This document shows, piece by piece, positions 1 to 11,147 of a DNA stretch of 64,000 nucleotides. Source of the stretch: Phlegmacium glaucopus. Taxonomy: Eukaryota > Basidiomycota > Agaricomycetes > Agaricales > Cortinariaceae. The translations under genes were made by a program, and so were the position numbers. Within the stretch, counting starts at the first letter, position 1. Each line of letters begins with the position of its first letter. A model generated the notes under the pieces. That model was not told the DNA's origin and did no database searches. It saw only the letters and a program-made list of their open reading frames with translations. Location of the stretch: positions 62,001-126,000 of the forward strand of contig MU130539.1 in the NCBI GenBank assembly GCA_015039465.1, read 5' to 3'.

Positions 1-460
1 CTTGCCTTCGACATCCATCTTCGGACAGTATGCTCAAACATTGCGAGATGACGTATTCCACTTCCTCGTGGTCACACTTCCAGAAGTCCTAGAGGTTCAG
101 CGACCTCATCAGGACCCATCCTCCGGCCCCAGTGGACGTGACGTTTTACTACAGATATATTCTCGAGTGCCATTTGAAATGTTCAAGAGTGCTGTTGAAT
201 CTCCTACGTTTGTAATTGGTCAGTTATTTCATTTTATTACTGTCTAGTTGGCAGGTTGACGTATTCTCTCCACAGGATCTGATCAAGCTCGATTTAAATT
301 TGCGAAAGACGCTATTGAATTGCGCAAGCGAGGTATCGCACGAGGAACCGGAGCTGAAGAGACGGTGGTATTAGCTTTCGGACAAAGTAATTTTGGTAGC
401 AGCGCCGTACATGTTACCCGAAAGATGCGCAAACGCCCACTCTGGAAAGTTAACTCGTAG
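1..460 (+). CDS. 3' end of a BTB/POZ-like protein gene (5' truncated)
   Basis: The gene runs in from the left edge, so the start is missing. Two exons are visible, 1-218 and 276-460, joined by a 57 bp GTCAGT...CACAG intron; the frame starts at base 2 and ends at TAG 458-460. The protein piece reads through a hydrophobic stretch (DDVFHFLVVTLPEVLEV), then LLQIYSRVPFEMFKSAVESP, then SDQARFKFAKDAIELRKRG, and ends KRPLWKVNS. The pattern of a helical region followed by a Phe/Lys-rich helix and an RPLWKV tail recalls fungal BTB-domain proteins related to germ cell-less. That assignment is from memory and tentative, because the BTB domain itself would lie upstream of the window. The gene is complete at its 3' end and shows no breaks. 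Confidence 0.5.
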
Positions 461-910
461 AAGGAACATTTGTAACTTACCATGTGTGTTTTCCAAAATT
501 TTCTGATGTGTGGCATTAGTAACTCCGACGATGCACATTGCATGGAAGGCCAACTGTATTAAAAATATGTGGGAAAGTTTCCCAAAAGGTAATATATTTC
601 CATAAACGGAAAGGACCCGGCCATTTGCCTTTTCGTTTTTAGGCTTTGGCAGCCTGGCATTTCTGACATGTCTCCAGGTATCGGTCGAGAGAGCTACGCC
701 GTTAGCCTAAGCATACTTGCATTGGCAACTAAAAGCATCGGCGCTCATTTACATTGCCCATACAGCTTCTCTTCCTGCGCCACTATCGATGAAAATGTTC
801 CCATGGACCCGAGACGCGCTAATCACGGGAGCCAGACTCTATAAAGTCCATGTTATATATATAAGAAGACCACCATGGGCTTGGCTGGGCACATTATATC
901 GAGCCTTCTG
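461..910. other. Intergenic stretch, no gene seen
   Basis: This stretch lies between the stop of the BTB-like gene and the chosen start of the DUF6593 gene. It should contain the first gene's 3' UTR and the second gene's promoter. The ORFs in it are short and show no protein features that I recognise. Confidence 0.5.
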
Positions 911-1618
911 ATGGCGGCCACTACCGTCTATGATCTCTTTTTTACCGGACGAGACGACCCTCGTAGCTGTGTCATTATTGGTGAAGACACAAAACCTGTC
1001 TACTTTTGCTTCGAAACGTCAGAACGAAATCTCATGCCCAATATACGGACCATGGTTAGTTTTGCCGTTATCACCTGAGCAATCGCTAACAAAAAAATAT
1101 ATAACAGGTATACAGGAATAACAAGGAAGTCTGTGCTAAGCTGGAATGGAGTCCAGGTAATCACTTGGGTAGTGCGACAATTGGGTCTCGTCAGCTACCG
1201 ATGTCACAACTCATCTTACCCAGCACATCTAACAAGTAAGTTCATAACCAACTCCCTCTTTTCCGGAGACCTCTGGAAAAGTATAATTGATTGTGGCCCC
1301 GAATTCCAATAGCGCACGTACATTCATCTCTGCCGACGGGAAAAAGTTTGAGTGGAGACGAAGTCGTGAAGACCCTTCTTCATACGACGTTCGCACAGTT
1401 CATCTTCTTTTTTTCTCATGCATTTATTGTTTAAATTGCACCCACAGCTCTTTGCTGCTCAAAACATCCGAATCGCAGCTTTTCGTCGCCTTACGCAGTC
1501 GACCGCCATAGGGCCATCTCACGCCTACCTTCAATACACCTTTAACCACGATCCACTGCTAATCGAAGCCCTTCTCGCGCTATGCATTAATCGATGGATA
1601 GACCTTCACGGTGTATAG
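911..1618 (+). CDS. DUF6593 domain protein, 172 aa
   Basis: Four exons fit exactly: 911-1054, 1108-1235, 1313-1388 and 1448-1618, giving 519 bases and 172 codons plus stop. The protein contains the run of features I associate with the basidiomycete DUF6593 family: an early acidic FTGRDDPRSCVIIGEDTKPVYF segment split by a beta-turn, VYRNNKEVCAKLEWSPGNH, the loop ATIGSRQLPMSQL, FISADGKKFEWRRS and the C-terminal LLIEALLALCINRWIDLHG. DUF6593 proteins are small and of unknown function; the fold resembles LURP-one/scramblase-type beta barrels only by analogy. An upstream in-frame ATG at 875 would add 12 residues, but 911 gives the shorter, family-like N-terminus. The introns are 53, 77 and 59 bp. 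No defects are seen. Confidence 0.85.
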
Positions 1619-1817
1619 AATTCTCTTTTTCATTATTCTCGGGTGATATTCTTGCTTCTGTTTATTGGACATTCCCCATTTTATTGATCATTGCACTGGA
1701 AAGGAGCCAGACAGAATATATCAAATCACATACATCAAAAACACACATTGTTAGAATCCAAAATTAGCATGCATAAAAAGTCCGAAAAAAGACACCAAGA
1801 AGCACAAAAGTAACCCA

Positions 1818-4800
1818 TTACAAATTGTTATTGTTCATAGCCCCCAACATACGGTCCAGACGCTCTTCCACCGTCCAGTTAATATCATTCGTCGATAAGG
1901 ATGATGACGCAGAATGCCCAGGCCCACGACCCGGCATGTTGGGCAGGAAATTGAATGAACCAGAATCAACACCTTGTGAAAGACTCTCAATCAATCGGCC
2001 GATCTGCGCCGAAGAACTGTGGAACACCTTGGCAAGAGCATGATCAACGGGGTAGGAAACAAAGTTTGATTGGTAGAAACACACCTTTGTTTCAGGACGT
2101 ATTTTCCCTTGCTGAGGTTTCTTTTTAGAGCTAAACGAAGGGGCACTGCCTCTTGACCCTGAACGGCCATGCTCCTTCACGAAAATCGAACCTCCATCGT
2201 TTCCAGGTTCACGAGTGGAATATTCTGATGCAAAACTGGTACGACCGGTATATATAGATTCATCATCGGCGTCCCGGAGACCGTTGACAATAGACCTGGA
2301 ATGGCGTTAGTGTACCAAAATCCAAAAGCGTGGGCAAAATGGTACTGACCAGATAGTTTCGCCGTTTGCCAACTGGATTACCTCTAAAGCGGGCCCAGAC
2401 TCCGGTGCGCCCTGTTCTCCCTTGAAAATTTGTTGATTCACAGGAACGTTTGGATCAGCCGGCGCCATGCTAGGCACTCTGGTTTCTCCAGCATACATCT
2501 CATATCTACGTTAAAAAAGAAAATTTCTCAGAATCTTAGCATTCCATATATAGAGACTACTCACAGAGAATCATATGTTGAATTAGACTTCTCGATCGGA
2601 CCTCCTGCTGATGTAGATGGAGCGTTCACATTCAACCGTCTCTCCGCTTGGCCTAAAGAAGTGGGTAATTGAGGCATGGGCGGCATACCATCAGCTGAGA
2701 ACCGCTTGACACCCGGGGATTTCGGTGGTGGGGGTGTTGGGACACGATCGTGTACAGAGCGATTTGAAACAGAATTTGCACTGATCCTACGCCGCCGTGA
2801 AGAGTTCTTTCGCTGCACCATAGCAGCGAAGTCGGCTGCAGATAGTCCGGAATCGCTGGCATAAATAATCGTCCTGCGAACAACAGCATTAGCAGCCGTA
2901 TCCGTCTGCCCTTCTTTAGGTCGACGTAGATGATCAGGTTTTCGGAGGGAGGATTTCCGAGCTACTGACTCCTCTGAGGGAGCAACACGTCCATTATCAG
3001 ATGCAATATTATTGTTCTTTGAACGCTGATCTGAGGATTGCGGGCCATAACTAGTCGGAGTGGCGGTTTGATCTGAACCCGTGCTACCCACGTAACTGAC
3101 CTGTTGAGCAGTTATAGTATGCTCGGATAGCCCTCTTAGACCAAGTTGTCTGGGAGTAGCCTGGGTCGAATTATTCCTTGCTAAGAGATTGCGAGATGAA
3201 GGTGAGGCGGAGCGAGCCAGAAGATCGTTTAATGCATCTTGATCGAGACCGAGGTCTGTGGCGGCAGCGTATAATTGTTCCAGGGCAGTAGCTGATTGAG
3301 AGTTGTTCAGAGTCTCAGCAGGGATCTGTGAAGGCGGAGATGAAACAGGCACAGGGGAAGGAGATGTAGAAACTGGATTTGCTGGCGGGAACCTTGAATA
3401 CATAGGTCGAGCTTGTCCAGCTGGTCGTGGGGTGATAGAATTGTGACTTCTTTCACTTATGATAGAAGCATTAGATTTCGCAAGCGGTGTGTCAGCTTGA
3501 CGTGGCGTCGTTGACGATAACGGCGACAACGGGGAAGTCGCGCGAGGTATAGACCGTTCACTACCGGAAGGCATTTCAGACATTCGCTGCCTATTACGGA
3601 ATCGTGCCATAAATCCTTTCAGTCCAGGACCTGCAGAAGCCGGAGGGCTAGGAATAGGTGCAGGTACCTTAAACCTGCCTGTTTCCGTCGCACTCGACGC
3701 ACTAGGATCAACATTCAATTTGGTTGGATCGTAATGGAGAGTTTGGTTAGGAGGAGGTGATTTAGAATCTTGGACCACCGTTTCATCGCCTGAAATGATA
3801 TTCTTTGCACGCAACGAACCACGTAGTTTCTTGAATCGAGAACCAAGCTTAGAAGCACCAGAAGTGGTATTGCCGGATATCGAAGGGGTACGAAGTGGTA
3901 TCGTATCTACACTTGTAGAAGCTGAGACGAGACGAGGTGTAGAAATTTGACTGGGGTCTATACGTTTTCGCACTGAAGGCGCTCGTTTCAGAGTGTCTCC
4001 TAGATTTACTTTGGATGGGTCTTTCTTGAGTGCGATCATAGCGGCGTCAGCTTTCTGTTGTACCTCGCGAGTGAGTTCCGCTTCTTCTTGAGGCTTCTGA
4101 GGCATCCTGGGTATTGATGGGTTCCGGGTTAAAAGATACGGAGAAGGAGAAGTGAGCGGTGTTGTGCTGCTGGACTCGCCCGCGAGGGGAGGTGGAGAAG
4201 AAGCAATAGTTGGCAATGATGAAATAATGTTAGGCGTAACGAGAGGCTCTGGGTCGGCTTTGGATTGTACGTGTTCTTCTACAGTAGTAGGTGCAGTAAT
4301 AGGCGCAATAGTAGGAGTGGGTTCCTCTTTTGGTTCATCGTCGCCGAATAGGACGCGGGCCAGATCACGGTCGCGACGGGTATTGGGTGATTCATCTGAC
4401 GTCGATATTGGCGGGGTGATGGTTTCAAGGGGAGTAGCGTGTTGTCCCTTGATACTCTCAACCATAGAGTTGAGCAAGGCACTGGCTTTTGAAGACTGCT
4501 CATCGGATGGATATGGTGATGGCGAGGCTGGGGGTTGTACTTGAGGTGGAGGGCTTGCGATCTTAGGAATAAAGTTATAGATATCCCTTGCACCGACAGA
4601 GGAGCAAACTCACTCTAGGATAATTCGACTGTGAAGTCGATGGTCGACGACGTCTTAGAGAAGAAGGCGCCCGATCGCGGGGATCAGTATTAGCAATTTT
4701 TGCAAATGCAGCAGTCACCAATTTTTCCTGAATAGCCGCTACATCAGCTTTCCCTAACCCCACATATCTTTTAATTATTTCTTCAGGATCCCAACCTTCA

Positions 4801-7012
4801 TCAGCAGAAACCCCACCAGGAGTGGGCGAACTAGATTTATCGGTATCGAAATCATGCCATGCAGGTTGTTTTTCTCTAGGATCAGCAAACAAACTAAAAA
4901 CTTTATCGCTTTCATCCCAAGAATGGAAACTGGAACTGGCAGAATCGAGTGACGAACGTGAGGAATTAGCGAGAGGAGAAAATCCAAGGGAAGGGAAAGT
5001 GCCAATATTGAAAGGAGAAGGAGAGTTTTGTTTTGAGGATCGTCTACTAGCGCTTCTTGACGTCATCTCAAAGTTGGGAAAGGCAGGGGAGATAGGGGAA
5101 CGTTGGGCGGTCTGAGTAGGTGTACCAGATCTTGGAGCATACATAGCTGCTAGAAGGGGAGACCCAAAGTCTGCTTCAGGAATATATGCTTGTGGACTGA
5201 TAGCGGTGGCCACGTCCTGGCTGGGGTCAGTCGTCCGTGAATTAGGAGGGGGCGAGCGTACAGAACGAGGGGATGGCTGGATCGTCGAATTACCAAAGAC
5301 GTCTGACGAACTGTTCAGCACACCATCCACCGTCCAGCTATTATTCCTGCTGTGCATACTGTCGTTATTCTTATGGCCGTTATTTGGATTGGGCGCCCAG
5401 ATTACGTTGGAAGGAGTGCTTGGTCGGGAGGAAGGTCGAGACGAGACCGCCATAGGTTGATATGGTTGACCAGAAAGTGGAGATGCTGGTCTGCGTCGGC
5501 CGAGAAGAGATGAATTAAGGGGACTATCAAACTCGATTGCATCTCCAGAGCGATTACTGTCGTCCGGTGTGTACCGACCATTGGTACTTCGTTGGAGGAA
5601 AAGTGGTGCGGCGGGCACAGGTGTTAAAAATGACGGCTTTGAGATTGATGATGTAGACTCGCGTCGCAGTTTGGCGGAAGTAGAGATATTACCTGTTGGG
5701 GTAGGTGGTGGATCTACGTAGGGAGATTGGGCGCGGGGAGTTGTGGAATGCGAACGTTGTTCGTCGAATTCAACATCACGAGGAGTCATGGGTCTAGGCA
5801 TTCCAGGAACATAACCTGGAACCGTACGTGCTGGAGCAGGGGATGCTCGGCGGTCACTGAATTCGTCATGGATAGTTTGATCAATAGATATGGCCATCCC
5901 ACCCTCGAATATAGATGAGGCGCTGGATGCCTTGCTGTGCCTCTGCAACCAAGAAAGTTAAGGTTTTTTTTTGTTCAAAACGTGAACAGTGAAAAAATAA
6001 GGATATAGACGCACCACATCAGCCGCCGACTGTTCCAGACTACCACGAGGAACGGGTACAGAACGGGGTAGTAGAATCTCATCCTCAACTTCATCTTCTA
6101 TTTCCCTGATCGCCTCATCGAGAGCCATTGAGGCACGTTTGAGCACAGATGGACCTAAAGTCTTCTGAAGCCGGTATTCTGCAGCCGTTATGGCTTGCAA
6201 CTGCTGTTCTCCATAGGGAGCAGATGGGACATGAGGTGCCGAACGGATAGGGTCTCCATTCTCGTTTGGGCTTGATTGGACAGGAGCAGTGGGATTACTG
6301 CTGGACTCTGGAGTGGCGGGTCTGAAACTCAAGGTCTTCTCAGACGCTTCGGTCGGTGTTAACGAGACGGTGCGGCTGCTGCTGCTTGCAGAACCTCTTG
6401 ATGAAGCAACACTCTTCAAATAGGTGTAGTCCCTTAGGCGCCCTGAGCCAAAGAGATTGTTGCTATATCTCTTCGTCGACCGTGAACTCGGGGATGATGA
6501 GACCGATGTCGTCGATGTTGACTTTATGGAGTTCCTGGCTCCCCCTTCGCCTTCGTCAATACTGCCACGGGACCTGCTAGTCGCGTTCTTAGGCCTCATA
6601 CGCTCCAAAGTCTCTAGAAACATATCCTCTTCCTCTTCGGTGATTTGATTCTCTGCTCCTCTTGTTCTTTGGTCTGCTAGCCTGGATCGCAGGTGGTCCA
6701 ACAGTGACGGATCGCCTACTGAGCGTAGCAAAGAAAAGCGACGAGAAAGGCTAACATTGAAATATGTCATAACAAGAAGACGTCGAGGAAGTATATATAG
6801 ATATATAGCGGACTCACTCTGGTAAGATAAGAGAAGAGCGAAAATCGTTAGTCGGAGGTAGCTCAGGTAGAACGGCGAGAGATTCCAAATTTTGTTGTTG
6901 GTCAGAGGTCGGGACTGCCAAAGCACGCTTCGCGTCAGACTTTTTGCTGGCAAAGAACAGGGTTCAAGGACTGGAGGCTTAAAAAGTAAAGAGCGTACCG
7001 AAAACGAATCAT
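1818..7012 (-). CDS. Large Ser/Pro-rich Agaricomycete protein of unknown function (~1,600 aa)
   Basis: Seven exons read in one frame on the minus strand: 7012-6999, 6946-6818, 6750-6015, 5942-4614, 4561-2565, 2505-2350 and 2295-1818. The first exon has only 14 bases and encodes MIRFR. A further in-frame 57 bp intron at 2085-2029 is possible; retaining it adds 19 residues. The protein is mostly low-complexity Ser/Pro/Thr sequence, so it is probably disordered. It also has conserved-looking islands: SLILPDLSRRFSLLRS and an acidic ITEEEEDMFLETLERM helix near the N-terminus, a basic RFKKLRGSLRAKN patch and a GLKGFMARFRNRQR patch mid-protein, and IWSIVNGLRDADDESIYTGR and WTVEERLDRMLG at the C-terminus. 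I recognise this as a repeatedly seen Agaricomycete hypothetical protein, but I know no function. Basic patches in a disordered chain would suit a membrane or cytoskeletal scaffold; that is speculation. Confidence 0.8.
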
Positions 7013-7227
7013 GGCGACCCTCACTTTATACACGTTTTGACCAATTGTTGTCAGATAACTATTCGGAAGAGGAACATGCAACGTGTTGTACACGAGTTTT
7101 TGGAGATGATCAGAATGGAAGGTGACATTCGCAGGGTCTTTTTTTTTACAAATATTACTACATTACAACATCGCATATCTAAACTCTCAGAAATAAGAAT
7201 AATAAGGTAATAACATTCAAATAGTTC

Positions 7228-8091
7228 TTACTTCTTCGTCCACTCCTTCGCATTCGCCAAGAACTTGTTCTTGTCATTTTTCAACAGCTGGCAGTCCGAT
7301 CAGCGCCAGAATCCATCTTTCTGCTCACGTAATCACTCACCGCTGCAATATCAGGTTCAAAGGGGTCATCCGGGCTCGGATTATTGACCTTTTCTTGGAT
7401 GATGGAAAGGACTATACCGCAAGTAAACGCGTGTCGTGGGATAGATCGGAAACATCTACCCACCAGAAGATAAAGTGACTGACGGTTTCCACTTTATCGG
7501 AATGAGGCGGTTTCAAAAAAGAAAAGGTAGAACAAAATGAAAGGTGTACCTCATCTCTGAGGACAGGGACACATATAGCACCTTCCTCATTGATTCCAGG
7601 GTGATAAATCTTGGTTGTGAATGTCACCTTGCATAAGAAAGCCTCAGTACACGAGTTCGGCAAGATGGGTAATAGTAGCTTACGGTCGGCGCCTTGAAGG
7701 GATAATTCTGGGGCAAGGTTAAATTGAAATTGAAAGTTCCATTCTTGTAAGGCGATTCTGACTTGGGCAATTTGAATGGGAGTGTGTGAGGGATGATCTA
7801 GAAAGTAAGGACATACAGCAGCTTTGATGGAACATTTCCATTCGAATATATTGTCATCTTTAACCTCTACAGATAATCCCTAAAGATACGGTCAGCTTAG
7901 AAGCCGGTAAAGACGCGAGACAAGTGGCACAGGGATCGGATTGTTGGTGATCTCAGTGAGTTCCTTTAAATATGATTAGCAGTCGAGTGGTATTATGCAA
8001 ATGGGATGAACTTTTTGTATTCGACTTTGAAAAAAGGTAAGACTGCGATTACAAAAGAGAAGGGCGGAGATGCTCACCGTAGGGCAGTCAT
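7228..8091 (-). CDS. Ubiquitin-conjugating enzyme E2, UBE2L3 (UbcH7)-like, 145 aa
   Basis: Nine exons assemble without a frame break: 8091-8078, 8024-8012 (13 nt), 7963-7931, 7879-7817, 7761-7684, 7627-7550, 7491-7464, 7411-7341 and 7287-7228. The protein opens MTALRRIQKELTEI and carries YPFKAPTVTFTTKIYHPGIN, so it is a complete UBC fold. The catalytic Cys is C86 in GAICVPVL. The family HPN motif reads HPG (residues 76-78), so the usual Asn is replaced. The tail ends NAKEWTKK. UBE2L3-type enzymes take ubiquitin from E1 and pass it to RING-between-RING or HECT ligases. Several acceptors are AAG rather than CAG. A transposon sits directly against the start codon (see the element at 8094-8800), so the native promoter is now displaced by about 0.7 kb. 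Confidence 0.9.
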
Positions 8092-8093
8092 AG

Positions 8094-8800
8094 AGGACCC
8101 TGGTATATGCTGTGGAATGTCCGATCCAAAACTGCCAAATTTCGGCACTTATGTACGTGCCATTTTTCGGCGGTTCCGTCCGCACTTCGGATCCGACCTA
8201 CCTTTTAGACCCATTTCCGTCCGCAATACTGATCAGACATCTACAGGCTCGAGATCCGTCCTCATAGAGGATCGGACATAGAATTTAGGCCAAAATGTAC
8301 GCATAGAACAGAAATGGACTAAAAAACGACTGTAATCAGGTCAGAGTAGGTTCTCCTCGTCTCGCTATCACTCTCCAGAGCCTCTACAACAGTGTCTGTT
8401 GTGTCTCCCACTGTTCCCGAACAAACCCCTTTCTGGAGCACCTGATCACACAACACCACACAAAGACGCCTGGGATGAGTTGCACTATTCTAAATTCTAA
8501 ATGGGCTATCGTCATCAAGAGCGACAAAGGGCGCGCCCACCGAGAGGTCTGGTCCAGGGAGGTAGATCATCAGGTGAGATGGGTGATAGAGAAATTTTTG
8601 AGGCTCCCGTCAACAGCCACAAACGTACGCAAATGGGATCGGACCTCGCTACCGACTGGCCATTTATGGACCCAAAATGGATCGGACCTCTGGCCAAATT
8701 TCTCGCTTTCCGTCCGCACAAGGATCGGACATAGGCCGATTTTGGGACCCACTTCCGTCCGCATACGGATCGGACATCTGACAGCATATACCAGGGTCCT
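8094..8800. mobile_element. Non-autonomous DNA transposon, family 1 copy 1 (707 bp, 8-bp TSD)
   Basis: The element is bounded by a 20-bp terminal inverted repeat, AGGACCCTGGTATATGCTGT, at both ends, and by a perfect 8-bp direct repeat AGTCATAG (8086-8093 and 8801-8808). GTCCGATCC and TGCGGACGGAA motifs recur near the ends in inverted orientation, as expected for transposase-binding sites. A second copy lies at 40004-40733. It carries no intact transposase. The 8-bp duplication fits hAT or KDZ-type (Kyakuja/Dileera/Zisupton) elements; the superfamily is inferred. The duplicated 8 bp include the E2 gene's start codon, read as CTATGACT on the minus strand. Confidence 0.92.
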
Positions 8801-8848
8801 AGTCATAGTTAAGACTAAGTCTATATTTGGCCTTGCACCTAAACCAAC

Positions 8849-10833
8849 ATGCAAGCACAAGGGTCCTCTCCTCCTCCCCCAGAATTCGATTTAATCCCTG
8901 CAACACTCTCAGGTACATTTACAAATGGTAGCCTTCCAGTCTCTGTCACCCCTATTCCTTCACGTAAAAGAAAACGAGCACCCGCAACCGCACCTTCACC
9001 TGCACCTTCAGACCTAGGTAGCAACCCAGGAAACGGTACCAGCACTACGGAGTGCGTATTCTCCTACTTTTCTTTTCTTGGAATAAATAGAAATGAACAC
9101 AGGTATTCAGTCTATTAGCCACCTCCCGTGCGGACCTTTCATCCCGACCCATCTTGACTATATCGCGTGGCCCCATATTCGTACCAGCACCAGAAGGCTC
9201 AGAATGGTTCAAAACAGAAATGGTTGCCGTAAACCGTGTTGGTTATCGATATATTCCCGCTGGAATTAACCCAGCCGGATTTGCGAGCGCATGTCGTACG
9301 ATCGAGAGCAACCCCACCCATTTCCGCGTCAGCTGGGAGGACAGAAGTCCCTTTCTCAAAGTTACAAAAGACGGGCTGGGCATTGCAGGGAGCAAGGGTT
9401 TCCGGAGTACCCGATGTAATGCTCCCATACGAGAGGGAAATTGGTATATGGAAGTGAAGATATTGCGTGGAGGTGGAGATCACGCGGGGGATGAAACCAG
9501 ACGCGAAGGAAGTCATGTTCGTCTTGGTTGGGGTAGGAGAGAAGCATCTCTTAATGCACCAGTAGGTCTCGATGGGTACAGTTACGGATATCGCGATAAG
9601 ACAGGCGACAAAGTCACTCTTTCCCGACCCCGTCCTTATGGTAAATCCTTCGGTACTGGCGATACCATCGGAATGTACATCTCACTCCCTCCACGTCGAC
9701 AACCTACTAAGAAAGATCCCAACGACCCTGCTCATCTTAAAAGAGAACGTATCCCTATTGACCTCAAAGGTCAAGAAGTTTTCGAAATTCTAGAATACCC
9801 TCAGTCAAAAGAAATGGCTGCGCTTATGGATTACGGTGGTAAAACAACGAGCTCAGCATCTGTGCCTTCTTCTACCAAAAAGACGACAAATGGTAAAATT
9901 CCTGAACGTAGTGGACCCGCTCCTCCTGGAAAACCAGCTACAGCCAACCTCCGACCTTTACCTACTCTCCCCAACTCCCGTATCGCATTTTTCGTAAACG
10001 GTCAGAGTCAAGGCATGGCCTTCCAAGACCTATATGACTATCTCCCATTACGCCAATCCGACACACAGCGCAAGGCGAAAGAAAAGAAACGCACACGAGA
10101 GGGAGTGAAAGAACACAGAGAAAACCCATTTGACGATGGCACGTTAGGCTATTACCCCTTCATCTCGTTATTCAACGACGCAATCGTTCGATTAAACCCA
10201 GGACCAGAGTTTGAATACCCACCACCACCTGATATTAACTCGTTTCTCGACAAACAAGCCAACCCATCAATGGAAGAAGAGGAAGAAGAACCGTCCGAAT
10301 CCCAAATCTCACCGACACAAGAGCAAGATAAAAAACAATGGCGGCCTGCATGTGAACGTTACCCCGAATTCATGCAAGAAGAATGGGCTATGGACGCCTT
10401 GGAAGAAGAACAAGCCAAAAGTGATGCGATGAAACAAGCTACGGCTGATAAAGTCCAAGATGATAAACGTAAACAAAGGGAAAAAAGGAAAGTGCAGGCG
10501 GATGCGAGGAAGAAACGGAAGGCCGCTACAATTGCAACTACTGCAGAACAGACGATAGCAAATGCTGCCATGGAAGATGATCGGTTTGGACCTGGTGTGG
10601 TGGGTTATGGCGGAGCCGTGTTCAATCAACCTAGTCCAAGTCCTTTGCGACATGCCACTGCTTATGATCCAGGTGAGGGGTCTGTTGAGCTCGAACACTC
10701 TCCTGCACCTACGGTTGCCTCGTATGGTGAATTTCAGGGCAACCAAAGTGGATACAACTCAGAGACACATGACATGGAATTGGAACAAGAACTCGAAGCA
10801 TTTGTTAATGGAAGATCAGATACACCCGCTTGA
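8849..10833 (+). CDS. Ash2/Bre2-like SPRY subunit of the COMPASS H3K4 methyltransferase, 641 aa
   Basis: Two exons, 8849-9051 and 9111-10833, join in frame (GTGCGT...TTCAG). Residues of the first exon are low-complexity with a basic SRKRKR patch that may be nuclear targeting. The second exon holds a SPRY domain of the Ash2/Bre2 type: GLGIAGSKGFRSTRCNAPIREG, then NWYMEVKILRG, SHVRLGWGRREASLNAPVG, LDGYSYGYRDKTGDKV and GDTIGMYISLP. An inserted low-complexity region separates it from SRIAFFVNGQSQGMAFQDLY and LGYYPFISLFNDAIVRLNPGP, the end of the split SPRY fold. A Glu/Lys-rich coiled segment and an acidic tail follow. Ash2/Bre2 stabilises the SET-domain methylase. The start at 8849 is 49 bases right of the inserted transposon. 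Confidence 0.88.
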
Positions 10834-11147
10834 ATTGGTATCGGATGTCCTGGCCTAGTTTATTGCGTGTAACTTTATGTCGTTCAATGTTGTACGAGAA
10901 CATAATAATTAAGTATTTTCGGAAGTTTATATGTACACTAGAATAATGAAAGGAATCAGATGGGTGCTATGCACCTACAAGGGGTTGCAGAGTAAAAAAA
11001 GAAGGAATAAACGAAAACTCGGACGATGAGGTGCTTTGCCGCTAAAGTTGGAGACCTGAGCGCTGAGTGTTGGGGAAGGCCTCTCTTGTTAACTAGCACC
11101 CCATAGAATGACGAAAACAAGAAGGTTGTATGAACCCGAATCATATG
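10834..11147. other. Convergent intergenic gap, no gene seen
   Basis: This gap lies between the stops of the Ash2/Bre2-like gene and the phosphatase gene on the opposite strand. It is expected to hold both 3' UTRs. I see no coding or repeat signal. Confidence 0.5.

Noticed and set aside
4152..4544. 130-codon plus-strand ORF
   Set aside because: It is antisense to the middle of the large Ser/Pro-rich gene and mirrors its low-complexity codons; it has no independent features.
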